Shown here in pieces: positions 1 through 7,791 of a stretch of 12,160 nucleotides of DNA. This stretch comes from JBKPNX01 sp050729115. GTDB lineage: Bacteria > Pseudomonadota > Alphaproteobacteria > Geminicoccales > Geminicoccaceae. Both the position numbers and the translations under genes were made by a program. Positions within the stretch are counted from its first letter, which is position 1, and every line of letters starts with the position of its first letter. The notes beneath the pieces are model-generated. The model was not told the origin of the DNA and did not search any database. It saw only the letters and a list, made by a program, of their open reading frames with translations. The stretch spans positions 1 through 12,160 of the forward strand of contig JBOHKK010000178.1 of assembly GCA_050729115.1 (NCBI GenBank), read 5' to 3'.

Positions 1-38
1 CCCAACCACCCACCGATGGTACCCTTGGGGTGGTTGGG
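1..38. repeat. Perfect 11-bp inverted repeat (hairpin) at window edge
   Basis: CCCAACCACCC at 1-11 is exactly complementary to GGGTGGTTGGG at 28-38, with a 16-base spacer that itself contains the small palindrome ACCGATGGT. Such a stem would be very stable. It lies about 155 bases beyond the stop codon of the minus-strand hydrolase gene, so it could act in 3'-end formation for that operon or for an unseen gene to the left. No T-run is visible on the side inside the window, and the other side is cut off. The structure is certain; its role is inference. The stretch 39-192 holds no gene that I can support. Confidence 0.6.
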
Positions 39-192
39 AGGGGGAGCGGGCCGGCGCGAGCTGATCGAAAAATGCGCTAGAGTCGCCTGCCTTGCGACCT
101 CGGCCAAGGTCTCCGCGGGCCGGAACGGCTGGATCATGGAGTCTAGGGTAGGCGACCTGAGCCGGAATCGCCAGTTGGCAGACCCGTCCCGA

Positions 193-1554
193 CTAGCTCA
201 CCGCAGGTTCGGCAAGATGCGGGATCTCGAAGCCCAGCCGGCGCAGGCCGCCCTGGATCTCGGGGCAGCTCATGAACAGGTTCCAGAGCAGCCCGCTGCG
301 GTAGTTCTCGATCATGACCACGATCGGTCCCTGGTCGATCGCCAGATAGGAGGTCGCATACCAGTCGTGCGTCTCGCTGAAGGCATCGACGAAGCCGTAT
401 TCCCCCCAAATCCGGTCGCCAAGCTGGTGGTAGAAGTGCCTGAGCGCCCGCATGCAATGCCCCGGCGCGTAGGGGAACGAGGCGAGGGCCGCGGTCGGCG
501 CGATCACCCCCAGGTCGCGATCTGGAGCATGCCCGTGATAGCCGAGATGGTCATCGCTTGAGGTGAGCCCCCAGCAATTGGGACCATAGCCCTTGAACCC
601 ATGCGGATTGCGAATGCAATGCTCGCGATTGATCAGCACGTGAGCGACGTTTTGCTGCCAATAGTCGGCATAGCTGTCCTTCAGACCACGAGGATCGAGC
701 CCCAGGAAGCTGTAGTGAGCAAAGAACAATGGCCCGCCGCGATCGGGGCCGAGCGGCAACGTCACGCCATGGAACTCCCGACCATTCGTGAACGTCCGGC
801 TCTGCGCCCAGCCGCCATGATAGACGTCCTGGTCGATCCCGTGCCGCGGTGAGGATGCCGCCAGAACGTACGTGATCAGGCATTCGTTCCAGCCGCGGAT
901 CTCGTGATTCATGCTCCAGCCGTTGTTCGGGCTCCAGTGCCAGTAGAGGACATTCGAGCCGCCGCGCGTGTGCCAGTCCCATTCGGCTTCATGCCAGAGC
1001 GCGTTGATGCGGTTCCGCAGCTCGGTCTCCTTCGCGTCGTCCCCGTCGAAGTATTGGCGGGCGCACAGAAGGCCCGCGATCAGAAAGGAGGTTTCGACGA
1101 GGTCGCCGCCGTCATCCTTTCTGGTGAAGGGAACTGTCTTGCCGGTCTCCCCATTCAGAAAATGTGGAAGGATGCCGTGATAACTGTCTGCTTTGTAAAT
1201 GAAAATGACCATTTTGAGCAGGCGATCAACCGCATCCTGCCTGCTGATCCACCGGCGTTCGACGGCGACCATGATCGCCATGATGCCAAACCCGGAACCG
1301 CCCATCGTGACGACCTCCGGGCCGTAGCCAAACGCCAGATTGCTGCGCTCGCGCGCCAGACCACTGGTCGGATGCGCGAAATCCCAGAAGTACCGGAAGG
1401 TCTGTCTTTGCGCCAGATCGAGCAGGGCGCCATCGCCGAGTTCGGCCGGACGCGCGGGAGCTGAAAAAGCGGTCCCGTGCGGCCGTGAACGGGCGCCTTT
1501 GCGCGGGCTCGCTTCGGGCTTGGGCGGCGGCTTGGGCGGCATGGCCTCGTTCAT
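193..1554 (-). CDS. Stand-alone glucoamylase / beta-glucanase-type hydrolase (PF10091 family)
   Basis: The product is about 453 residues. After a Pro/Lys/Arg-rich N-terminal stretch of about 40 residues it shows the full PF10091 pattern: the opening QRQTFRYFWDFAHPTSG, then VTMGGSGFGIMAI, ADSYHGILPHF, GGDLVETSFLIAGLL, a Trp-rich block around WHWSPNNGWSMNH, FFAHYSFLGLDPRG, a WGLTSSDD motif, and near the C-terminus GPIVVMIENYRSGLLWNLFM. Characterised relatives (glycoside hydrolase family GH144 and the equivalent domain in cyclic beta-1,2-glucan synthases) act on beta-1,2-glucans; the older name 'glucoamylase' is historical. No signal peptide or membrane segment is visible, so it looks cytoplasmic unless exported unconventionally. 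ATG at 1554 sits 2 bases after the ABC gene's stop with AAGGAAAGGG upstream. A GTG at 1560 would give the 4-base GTGA overlap instead. Co-transcription with the transporter is very likely. Family is sure, substrate is not. Confidence 0.9.
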   Translation of the reverse strand: MNEAMPPKPPPKPEASPRKGARSRPHGTAFSAPARPAELGDGALLDLAQRQTFRYFWDFAHPTSGLARERSNLAFGYGPEVVTMGGSGFGIMAIMVAVERRWISRQDAVDRLLKMVIFIYKADSYHGILPHFLNGETGKTVPFTRKDDGGDLVETSFLIAGLLCARQYFDGDDAKETELRNRINALWHEAEWDWHTRGGSNVLYWHWSPNNGWSMNHEIRGWNECLITYVLAASSPRHGIDQDVYHGGWAQSRTFTNGREFHGVTLPLGPDRGGPLFFAHYSFLGLDPRGLKDSYADYWQQNVAHVLINREHCIRNPHGFKGYGPNCWGLTSSDDHLGYHGHAPDRDLGVIAPTAALASFPYAPGHCMRALRHFYHQLGDRIWGEYGFVDAFSETHDWYATSYLAIDQGPIVVMIENYRSGLLWNLFMSCPEIQGGLRRLGFEIPHLAEPAVS

Positions 1555-1556
1555 CG

Positions 1557-3449
1557 TCACCCTTTCCTTGAGGTCGTCAGGCGTCGGTCCTGCGGCGCGC
1601 TGTCGTCGACGACGCGGTCAGCCTCCGAGTTCTGGCCAGTACCGGTGGGAGCAGCCGCCACCGCCCGGGCCGCCGGGGGCAGGCCAGTGCGCAGGCAGGG
1701 CCCGCCGGGGCGCTCGACGATGTGCAGCGTGCGGTCCCAGGGACGGTCCCGGCCAGGATCACGGCCGAGCCGGATCAGGGTCGCCCCGGGCAGCTCGCGC
1801 TCGAAGATCGAGAGCACGAGCCCGCGGTGGTCCTCGCCGAGGGCGCCGATCGCGTCGTCGGCGAACACCCAACCCGGCGCGTGCAGCAGCAGGCGCGCGA
1901 AGGCCAGGCGCTGCTGCTCGTCCAGCGACAGCTGCCGGTCCCAGCGCTCCGTGCGGTCGAGCGCGGGCGTAAGGTGGCCGAGATCGACCCGCTCGAGGGC
2001 GGCGCGCACGGCCGCATCGTCGAAGCGGCCGGGCGCGGCGGGGTAGCTCAGGGCGGCGCGCAGCGTGCCGAGCGGCAGATAGGGTCGCTGTGGCATGTAC
2101 ATCCTCGCCTCACGCGGCGGCAGCTCGATCGTCCCGGTGCCCCAGGGCCACATGCCCGCGAGCGCCCGGAACAGCGTGCTCTTGCCCGAGTTGGGCTGGC
2201 CGAGGATCTGGATGCGCTCGCCGGGGCCCACTTCGACCCGGGCCTGGTCGAGCGTCGCGCATGCGTCGGGCAGCGCGACCGCGAGATCCTCGAGCACCAG
2301 CCGGTCGGACCCGGCGTCGACGACCGTGATGTGGCCCGCCTCCTCACCGATCGTCCCGACCGTCGGCAAGGCGTCGCGAAAGCTCACGATACGCAGGAGC
2401 GTGGCGCGCCAGTCGGCGATCTGCGCCAGATTGTCGACGAACCAGCGCAGCGACGACTGCACCTGGTTGAACGCGCCGACCACCATCATCAGGGCCCCGA
2501 AGCTCAGCTCGCCGTCGAAATAGCCCGGCGCCGCGACCACGATCGGCACCACGAGTGCGAGCCAGCCGTAACCCGACGTGATCCAGGTGAGGCGCGCGAG
2601 GCCGCCCGCGAGACGGGCCATGATCGTCACCACGCGATTGACCGGCTGGTCGAGGACGCGGCGCTCGTCCGCCTCGCCGCCGTGCAGCGCGATGCCGTCG
2701 GCGTGCTCGTTGACGCGCACGAGCGCGAAGCGCAGCTCGGCCTCGCGGGCGTAGCGCTCGGCGTTGAGCGGAATCAGCGGGCGACCGACCCGCCAGGCGA
2801 GCAGCGACCCGCCGAGCGAGTAGGCGAGCGCGCACCAGACCATGTAGCCGGGAATCGCGACGCGGCGTTCGCCGATATCGAACACCACCTGGTCGGAGAG
2901 GACCCAGAGCACGCCCACGAAGCTCACGAGCAGCAGCGTGGATTGCAGCAGGCCAATCGCGAGGACCGTCGTGAGCTCGGTCAGGTGCTGCGCATCCTGG
3001 TGGATGCGTTGGTCGGGATTGGCGCCGATCTGGCCGGCGAAGCTCAGCATGTAGGCGCGCTTGGGCGCGAGCCACTGGTCGAGCAGGTCGTAGGTGAGCC
3101 ATTCGCGCAACCGGACGTTGATCATCTCCCGCAGCCAGGTCTGGCAGACCACCAGCACGAGCAGGCCGCCGGCGATCACCGCGAAGACGAGGAGCTGGGT
3201 CGTGAAGGCCGCCACGTGCTTCTGCTCGATCGCGTCGTAGAAGGCGCCCTGCCAGCTGTTGAGCCTGATCTGCCCCGCCGCGTTGGCGCAGATGACGACG
3301 ACGATGCCCGCCGCCAGGAGACCCAGCCGGGAGCGGTAGCGCGAAGTAGCGAGCGCGCGTGCCAGCACCATCAGTTGCGCGATGACGCCAACGCTGGCTC
3401 CTGCGGTCGCCGCTGGCGCTGGCCGCAGGTCTTGAGGTTCATGCTTCAT
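1557..3449 (-). CDS. SbmA/BacA/YddA-type ABC transporter, fused permease and ATPase, with degenerate NBD motifs
   Basis: The 630-residue protein has an N-terminal ABC_membrane_2-type domain with about six membrane segments (roughly 43-60, 86-106, 162-185, 199-218, 288-311, 316-335). It carries the family hallmark NPDQRI at 144-149. A C-terminal nucleotide-binding domain follows, with Walker A GQPNSGKST at 417-425 and Q-loop MPQRPYLPLGTL at 452-463. The rest of the ATPase core is unusual: the signature reads LSLDEQQR (507-514; LSLGEQQR is usual), Walker B reads WVFADDA (527-533; WVFLDEA usual, so the catalytic Glu is Asp532), the D-loop is GALG, and the H-loop His position is Arg563. About 60 Pro/Ala-rich residues extend beyond the domain. 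Relatives move peptides, vitamin B12-like or long acyl substrates across the inner membrane. The gene leads a two-gene operon with the hydrolase. The start codon has only a weak Shine-Dalgarno. Whether it still hydrolyses ATP is open. Confidence 0.9.
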   Translation of the reverse strand: MKHEPQDLRPAPAATAGASVGVIAQLMVLARALATSRYRSRLGLLAAGIVVVICANAAGQIRLNSWQGAFYDAIEQKHVAAFTTQLLVFAVIAGGLLVLVVCQTWLREMINVRLREWLTYDLLDQWLAPKRAYMLSFAGQIGANPDQRIHQDAQHLTELTTVLAIGLLQSTLLLVSFVGVLWVLSDQVVFDIGERRVAIPGYMVWCALAYSLGGSLLAWRVGRPLIPLNAERYAREAELRFALVRVNEHADGIALHGGEADERRVLDQPVNRVVTIMARLAGGLARLTWITSGYGWLALVVPIVVAAPGYFDGELSFGALMMVVGAFNQVQSSLRWFVDNLAQIADWRATLLRIVSFRDALPTVGTIGEEAGHITVVDAGSDRLVLEDLAVALPDACATLDQARVEVGPGERIQILGQPNSGKSTLFRALAGMWPWGTGTIELPPREARMYMPQRPYLPLGTLRAALSYPAAPGRFDDAAVRAALERVDLGHLTPALDRTERWDRQLSLDEQQRLAFARLLLHAPGWVFADDAIGALGEDHRGLVLSIFERELPGATLIRLGRDPGRDRPWDRTLHIVERPGGPCLRTGLPPAARAVAAAPTGTGQNSEADRVVDDSAPQDRRLTTSRKG

Positions 3450-3531
3450 CGGTACCGGAGTCCTATCGCCTCAACCAACCATACACGGGCGCACGCGCAG
3501 CCATGGCGCTCGGCACCCCCGCGATGAGCTA

Positions 3532-4689
3532 ATGCTGGGCGTGGTGCTTCTCTTCCATCGTAGCTTCTCGGCACGAAAGATCGAGGAGTGCAAGGTCAAG
3601 CCACGAGTGGGCATCCGACCGAGAATCGGATGGCTGCGCGCTCGAGCGGGAGCGCGCCGGCGCGTGCCCGCGTCTGCGCGACGCGCAAGGGTCAGAGGCT
3701 CTCAGAAGCTCGCTTGCTTGGGTCGGATCGGTCAGGCGCCACCCCGATCGTCCCAACGCCGCGTCGGCCTAGCCGCACCCGGCAGCGTCGAGCAGCGCTA
3801 CCTCCGCTGGAGCACGGCAAGAACTCTGGTCGGCGCGGGCGTTCTGGCGACCATTCTCGGCGTGCTCGGCGAGGCTCTATACTGGAAGACGGTGAACGAG
3901 CTGCCGCTTGAGGCCGTGTGGACGCGCTGGGCGTACATGCTCGGCAAGGAGTTGCCGATGCCCAAGCTCGTCAGGATGCCTGAGGGGACCTTCATGATGG
4001 GGAGCGAATTGGGCCGCGAGTACGAGCGACCAGTTCATTCGGTGACGTTCACCGAACCGCTCCATCTCGGTCCGACCGAGGTCACCTTTGCCCAATTCAG
4101 CGCCTTCACCGGAGCGACCGGACGCCAGCCACCGGACGACTCGGGATGGGGCTCGGACAACCGGCCTGTGATCAACGTCGACTGGTGGGATGCCCGGGAC
4201 TATGCACGTTGGCTGGGTGCGATGACCGGGACGACCTGCAGGCTGCCGAGCGAGGCTGAGTGGGAGTACGCCTGCCGGGCCGGCACCACGACCGAATTTG
4301 CCCTGCCCGCCGAGACGGGCGGGAGCGACGACATCGCGGGGAAGGGGCTCGCCAATTGCGCCGATTGCGGCAGTGAATGGGACGGTGACCAGACCGCGCC
4401 GGTTGGGAGCTTCCCAGCCAACGCTTGGGGTATGCACGACATGCACGGCAATGTCTGGGAATGGGTCGAGGACTGTTGGCACGAGAGCTACCACCGCGCG
4501 CCCGTCGGTGGACAAGCTTGGCTCGAGGAGAACCACGGCGGCTGCCCGGTCCGCGTGCTGCGCAGCGGGTCCTGGAACAATTTTCGGAACGCCACGCGGT
4601 GCGCCCTCCGCGACTGGAACCAACCAAGCAACGTGAACTCTACCTTAGGATTTCGTGTGGTGTGTTCGTCCCCCATCATTGATGGCTGA
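3532..4689 (+). CDS. Membrane-anchored SUMF1/FGE-like (formylglycine-generating enzyme family) protein
   Basis: As drawn the product has 385 residues: a basic, low-complexity N-terminus, one hydrophobic segment at about 99-118, then a SUMF1 domain (PF03781) from about 145 to the end. Diagnostic motifs are KLVRMPEGTFMMGS (145-158), LPSEAEWEYACRAG (238-251), GMHDMHGNVWEWVEDCW (300-316), RVLRSGSW (341-348) and LGFRVV (372-377). True FGE has a copper-binding CxxxxC pair just after the GGS(Y/W) motif. Here that stretch reads NNFRNATRCALR and lacks the pair, so sulfatase activation is unlikely. The domain more likely acts as a C-type-lectin-fold or regulatory module, or another oxidase-like role. 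The start is uncertain because ATG 3532 has no good Shine-Dalgarno. In-frame GTG at 3607 or 3664 would still keep the membrane anchor. It is divergent from the ABC operon and monocistronic. Confidence 0.85.
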   Translation: MLGVVLLFHRSFSARKIEECKVKPRVGIRPRIGWLRARAGARRRVPASARRARVRGSQKLACLGRIGQAPPRSSQRRVGLAAPGSVEQRYLRWSTARTLVGAGVLATILGVLGEALYWKTVNELPLEAVWTRWAYMLGKELPMPKLVRMPEGTFMMGSELGREYERPVHSVTFTEPLHLGPTEVTFAQFSAFTGATGRQPPDDSGWGSDNRPVINVDWWDARDYARWLGAMTGTTCRLPSEAEWEYACRAGTTTEFALPAETGGSDDIAGKGLANCADCGSEWDGDQTAPVGSFPANAWGMHDMHGNVWEWVEDCWHESYHRAPVGGQAWLEENHGGCPVRVLRSGSWNNFRNATRCALRDWNQPSNVNSTLGFRVVCSSPIIDG

Positions 4690-4697
4690 TCTGTGTG

Positions 4698-4747
4698 GGC
4701 GCCGCGTCAGCGGCAGCCACGGCACGCGGCGCCGTTCGCGGGTTTTT
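4698..4747 (+). terminator. Probable intrinsic terminator after the SUMF1-like gene
   Basis: GGCGCCGCGT at 4698-4707 pairs perfectly with ACGCGGCGCC at 4724-4733 across a 16-base loop, and TTTTT follows at 4743-4747. It starts 8 bases after the SUMF1-like stop codon and lies between two convergent genes (the CoA-transferase ends at 4796 on the other strand). The nine bases between the stem and the T-run make it less than ideal. The opposite strand has no A-run-derived T-tract next to the stem, so it should serve mainly the plus strand. Confidence 0.6.
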
Positions 4748-4795
4748 CCGAGTTCTCGTGCGGAGCAGCACGCCAATCGCGCGCGGGACGGAGCC

Positions 4796-6001
4796 CTACG
4801 ACGAATCGGCGACCGCGATAGCCTCTTCGGCGAGCAGGGCCTCGATCTCGGCGTCGGCGAGGCCGTGTTCGCGCAGGACCTCGCGGGTGTGCTGGCCGTA
4901 GACCGGCGCGCCGGTTTCGACCTTGCCCGGGGTGTCGGAGAACTTGACCGGCAGGCCCAGGGTTGCGACCGGGCCGATGCGCGCGTGCTCGACCTCGACC
5001 ACCATCGCGCGCGCCCGGACCTGCGGGTCGGCGTGCATCTGGAGCACGTCGTAGACCGGGCCGGCCGGCACGCCCGCCGCCTCGAGGCGGGCGAGCAGGT
5101 CGTCGCTGGTGCGCATCTTGAAGTAGGGCGCGAGCGCCGCTTCCAGCTCCGGAAGGTGCGCCATGCGATCGACGTTCTCGGCAAAGCGTGGATCGGCGGC
5201 GAGCGCATCGGCCCCGAGCGCGCTCAGCGTGTTCAGCCAGTTCTTCTGGTTGCTGCCGCCGATCACGATCCAGCCGTCCGCGGTCTCGAACGCCTGGTAG
5301 GGGGCGTTGAGCGGATGCGCCGAGCCCATCGGCCCGGGCGCCACCGCGGTCGCGAGCGCGATCGCCGATTGCCAGTAGGTCTGGACGATGCCCGCCTCGA
5401 GCAGCGAGGTATCGACCATCTGGCCGCGCCCGGTCTTGAGGCGATGCGCATAGGCCGCGAGGATGCCCATCGCCGCGAGGATGCCGCAGGTGATGTCGGT
5501 GAGCGGCGCGCCGCACTTCACCGGCGACCGGCCCGGCCCCTCCCCGGTGATGCTCATGATCCCGCTCATCGCCTGGGCGACCAGATCGAAGCCGCCGCGG
5601 TGGCCGTAGGGTCCCGTGCGCCCGAAGCCCGAGAGCGCGCAGTAGATCAGGCCCGGGTTGTCCTGGCGCAGCGCCTCGTAGTCGAAGCCGAGCCTGGCCA
5701 TGGTGCCCGGCCGGTAGTTCTCGACCATCACGTCGGCGCCCTCCAGCAGCCGCGCCAGCACCCGGCGCCCGCCTTCGGTCTTGAGGTCGAGCGCGATGCC
5801 CCGCTTGTTGCGGTTCATCATCATGAACGCCGCCGCCTCGCCCGCGATCGTGGGCGGCACCGAGCGCCGGGTGTCGTCGCCGCCCGGGATCTTCTCGACC
5901 TTGATCACGTCGGCGCCCATGTCGGCGAGCATCAGCGTGCAGGTCGGCCCCGCCATGACGTGGGTCAGATCGATCACTTTCAAGCCGGCGAGCGGGCCCA
6001 T
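4796..6001 (-). CDS. Class III CoA-transferase, CaiB/BaiF family
   Basis: The 401-residue product is of standard family length. It opens with GPLAGLKVIDLTHVMAGP, a classic CaiB/BaiF start, followed by ADMGADVIKVEKIPGGDDTR, NRNKRGIALDLKT, ADVMVENYRPGTMARLGFDY and GFGRTGPYGHRGGFDLVAQA. It ends with the C-terminal AGVPAGPVYDV and LGLPVKFSDTPG motifs. The catalytic aspartate of formyl-CoA transferase (Asp169 in Oxalobacter Frc) is present in GAPLTDITCG, also at residue 169. The family swaps CoA between carboxylic acids through an aspartyl-anhydride intermediate; some members are racemases. The start at 6001 is supported by GGAGG five bases upstream of the ATG. It is the last gene of a three-gene operon, 32 bases after the methyltransferase stop. 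The natural acid pair cannot be told from sequence. Confidence 0.93.
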   Translation of the reverse strand: MGPLAGLKVIDLTHVMAGPTCTLMLADMGADVIKVEKIPGGDDTRRSVPPTIAGEAAAFMMMNRNKRGIALDLKTEGGRRVLARLLEGADVMVENYRPGTMARLGFDYEALRQDNPGLIYCALSGFGRTGPYGHRGGFDLVAQAMSGIMSITGEGPGRSPVKCGAPLTDITCGILAAMGILAAYAHRLKTGRGQMVDTSLLEAGIVQTYWQSAIALATAVAPGPMGSAHPLNAPYQAFETADGWIVIGGSNQKNWLNTLSALGADALAADPRFAENVDRMAHLPELEAALAPYFKMRTSDDLLARLEAAGVPAGPVYDVLQMHADPQVRARAMVVEVEHARIGPVATLGLPVKFSDTPGKVETGAPVYGQHTREVLREHGLADAEIEALLAEEAIAVADSS

Positions 6002-6033
6002 GACCACCTCCCCAAAGCACCCGGACGGACAGC

Positions 6034-6858
6034 TCACGCCTTGCGGCAGACGATCTCGATCACGGCGAGCCGATCCTCGGCGAGGCCCCGCAGCATGTTC
6101 TCGATGCGCGGGAGAAAGTCCGGCAGCAGCAGATGGATGCCGAGCGGCGGCGGCCCGCTCTCCGCGATGCGGGTGAAAACGGCCTCGAAGTATGCCCGGC
6201 CGGCGGCGGTCGTATCGCGCCAGCTCTCGATGCGGAAGCCCGCCGTCTCGAGCAGTCGCCGCATCTCGCCCGGCGTCGCGAGGAAGCTGGTCGAGATGTC
6301 GTTCGCCCAGGGCGTCGGGTAGACGACCTCGCCGCCCGGCCCTTGCAGGACGTCGTAGATGCCGAGCCCGGCACCTGGCTTCAGAACCCGCGCGATCTCG
6401 GCATAGAGCGCGGGCTTGTCGGCGATGTTCATCGCCACGTGCTGGGTGTAGGCGGCATCGAAAGTCCCGTCCTCGAACGGCATCGCGAGGACGCTGCCTT
6501 CTCGGTAGTCGAGCCGGTCGGCGAGGCCGGTGCTGCGGGCGAATCGCACAGCCAGCCGGCAGTACTCGGGCGTCAGGTCGATCCCGGTGACCCGGACACC
6601 ATGGGCCTGCGCGAAATAGCGCGAGGCGCCCCCGATGCCGCTGCCGACGTCGAGGACGTGCTGGTCGGTGTCGAGGCCAAGCGCGAGCCCGAGCTCGACC
6701 GTCGCCTCGCGGCCGCGGATGTGGAACTCGCCGATCGGCGCCAGATCGTCGACCTCGAGCCGGTCGGGGTCCTTGCCGGCGGCGCGCAGCGCGTCGAGAA
6801 TCGCCCGGGTGCGCCCGAGCCCCGCGTAGTGCGCCGCGACCTCGTCTTCGAGCGGCAT
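6034..6858 (-). CDS. Class I SAM-dependent methyltransferase (sarcosine/dimethylglycine methyltransferase-like)
   Basis: From ATG 6858 the product has 274 residues. An N-terminal helical part (VAAHYAGLG, then LAPIGEFHIRGREATVELG) resembles the lead-in of sarcosine/dimethylglycine N-methyltransferases. Next come motif I HVLDVGSGIGGASRYFA (67-83), the acidic ribose-binding loop VTGIDLTPEYC (90-100), GSVLAMPFEDGTFDAAYTQHVAMNI (121-145) as motifs II/III, and RVLKPGAGLGIYDVL (157-171). The SAM fold is clear; the methyl acceptor is not, and UbiE-like or other small-molecule acceptors are equally possible. A GGGAG sits seven bases before ATG 6858. The alternative ATG at 6882 overlaps the previous stop by one base (TGATG) and would add eight residues. 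Tight packing shows co-transcription with the hydratase-like gene upstream and the CoA-transferase downstream. Confidence 0.9.
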   Translation of the reverse strand: MPLEDEVAAHYAGLGRTRAILDALRAAGKDPDRLEVDDLAPIGEFHIRGREATVELGLALGLDTDQHVLDVGSGIGGASRYFAQAHGVRVTGIDLTPEYCRLAVRFARSTGLADRLDYREGSVLAMPFEDGTFDAAYTQHVAMNIADKPALYAEIARVLKPGAGLGIYDVLQGPGGEVVYPTPWANDISTSFLATPGEMRRLLETAGFRIESWRDTTAAGRAYFEAVFTRIAESGPPPLGIHLLLPDFLPRIENMLRGLAEDRLAVIEIVCRKA

Positions 6859-6881
6859 CTCGGCTCTCCCGCGGTCCGGCA

Positions 6882-7661
6882 TCACCTGCCCCGGAACTCG
6901 GGCACCGTCTTGGCGAGGAACGCCCGGTAGCCGGCCCGGAAATCCGCGGTCTCGAAGCAGAGGAAGCTCTCGTCCATCTCCGCCTCGCTGAGCGGCTCGG
7001 GCTGCAGCAGGCGCCGCGTGAACCGCTTGTGCCAGCGCGCGGCGAGCGGCGCGCCCTCGGCGATCCGCGCCGCGGTGGCGAGCGCCTCGTGCCCGACCTC
7101 GGCATCGGGGACCACCCGGTTGACCAGGCCCATGCGCAGGGCGTCCCCGGCGCCGTAGATCCGGCCTTCGAGCAGGATCTCCAGCGCGTTCGCGGGTCCG
7201 ATCAGGTCGACGAGCGGCGCGAGCTCGGCGTACGAGACGACCAGGCCCAGGCGCTTGACCGGAATGCCGAAGCGCGCGCTCTCGCCGCAGATCCGCAGAT
7301 CGCAGATGGTCGCGAGCTCGAGCCCGCCGCCGACGCACAGGCCCCGGATCTCTGCGATCACCGGGTGCCGGCAGCCGACGATCGCCTGCATCGCGGCCTG
7401 GGTGCGCTCGTGATACCGCCGCGCCTTCTCGATTGTGCTGCGGTTCTCCTCGAACTCGCCGATGTCGGCGCCGACGCTGAACGCCCGATCCCCGAACCCG
7501 CCGAGAATGACGGAGCGCAGGCCGGGGTCGGCGTCGAGCTCGACGAAGGTCTCGCGCAATCGGGTCCACATCCGATCGTTGATCGCGTTCAGCTTGGCCG
7601 GCCGGTTGAGCGTGACCTTGGCGATCTCGCCCTCACGTTCGAGCAGCACGAGGTCGGTCAT
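6882..7661 (-). CDS. Enoyl-CoA hydratase/isomerase (crotonase) family protein
   Basis: The 259-residue protein is full length for a crotonase. It has VTLNRPAKLNAI (16-27), the oxyanion-hole segment RAFSVGADIGEF (59-70), and GLCVGGGLELATICDLRI (107-124), which supplies the second oxyanion glycine. C-terminal motifs include ALRMGLVNRVVP (174-185). The first classical catalytic glutamate (Glu144 in the rat enzyme) is present as Glu115. The second (rat Glu164) falls on Val135 in FGIPVKRLGL. The protein is therefore not a textbook hydratase; isomerase, lyase or other crotonase chemistry is possible. The ATG at 7661 has GGAGGAGG upstream. It is the first gene of the operon leading to the methyltransferase and the CoA-transferase, so all three probably serve one CoA-thioester route. 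Confidence 0.92.
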   Translation of the reverse strand: MTDLVLLEREGEIAKVTLNRPAKLNAINDRMWTRLRETFVELDADPGLRSVILGGFGDRAFSVGADIGEFEENRSTIEKARRYHERTQAAMQAIVGCRHPVIAEIRGLCVGGGLELATICDLRICGESARFGIPVKRLGLVVSYAELAPLVDLIGPANALEILLEGRIYGAGDALRMGLVNRVVPDAEVGHEALATAARIAEGAPLAARWHKRFTRRLLQPEPLSEAEMDESFLCFETADFRAGYRAFLAKTVPEFRGR

Positions 7662-7740
7662 CAGGGGGCCTCCTCCACAGCCAAAGCCTGCCGGCAGAAG
7701 TATCCTGATCGGGCGGCGCCGCACGAGTCCTTTTCTGGGA

Positions 7741-7758
7741 AGCCGGCTCGAACCGGCT
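7741..7758. repeat. Short hairpin upstream of the crotonase operon
   Basis: AGCCGG at 7741-7746 pairs with CCGGCT at 7753-7758 around CTCGAA. It lies about 80 bases upstream of the crotonase start, in the only upstream non-coding DNA of that operon (7662-7791). It could be an operator or leader structure. I see no convincing -35/-10 pair beside it. The structure is observed; the function is unknown. Confidence 0.3.
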
Positions 7759-7791
7759 CCGGTCGCCATCAGTGCTTTCCCATGCGTGAAC

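Noticed and set aside
1722..3527. 601-codon plus-strand open frame opposite the ABC transporter
   Set aside because: It is a shadow of the transporter gene. The translation has no hydrophobic or domain pattern, and the minus strand has full family motifs.
3529..3756. Small minus-strand gene overlapping the start of the SUMF1-like gene
   Set aside because: The 75-codon frame is Arg/Ser-rich with no recognisable motif or convincing ribosome binding site. It is more likely a by-product of the GC-rich leader.
4655..6322. Very long plus-strand open frame opposite the CoA-transferase
   Set aside because: It is antisense to a clear CaiB/BaiF gene, its product is rich in Arg/His/Ala/Asp without family features, and high GC explains the lack of stops.
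7735..7765. tRNA T-arm-like GGTTCGAGCC on the minus strand
   Set aside because: The stem-loop has a six-base loop, the T-stem does not pair properly in tRNA register, and no anticodon or D arm can be found upstream.
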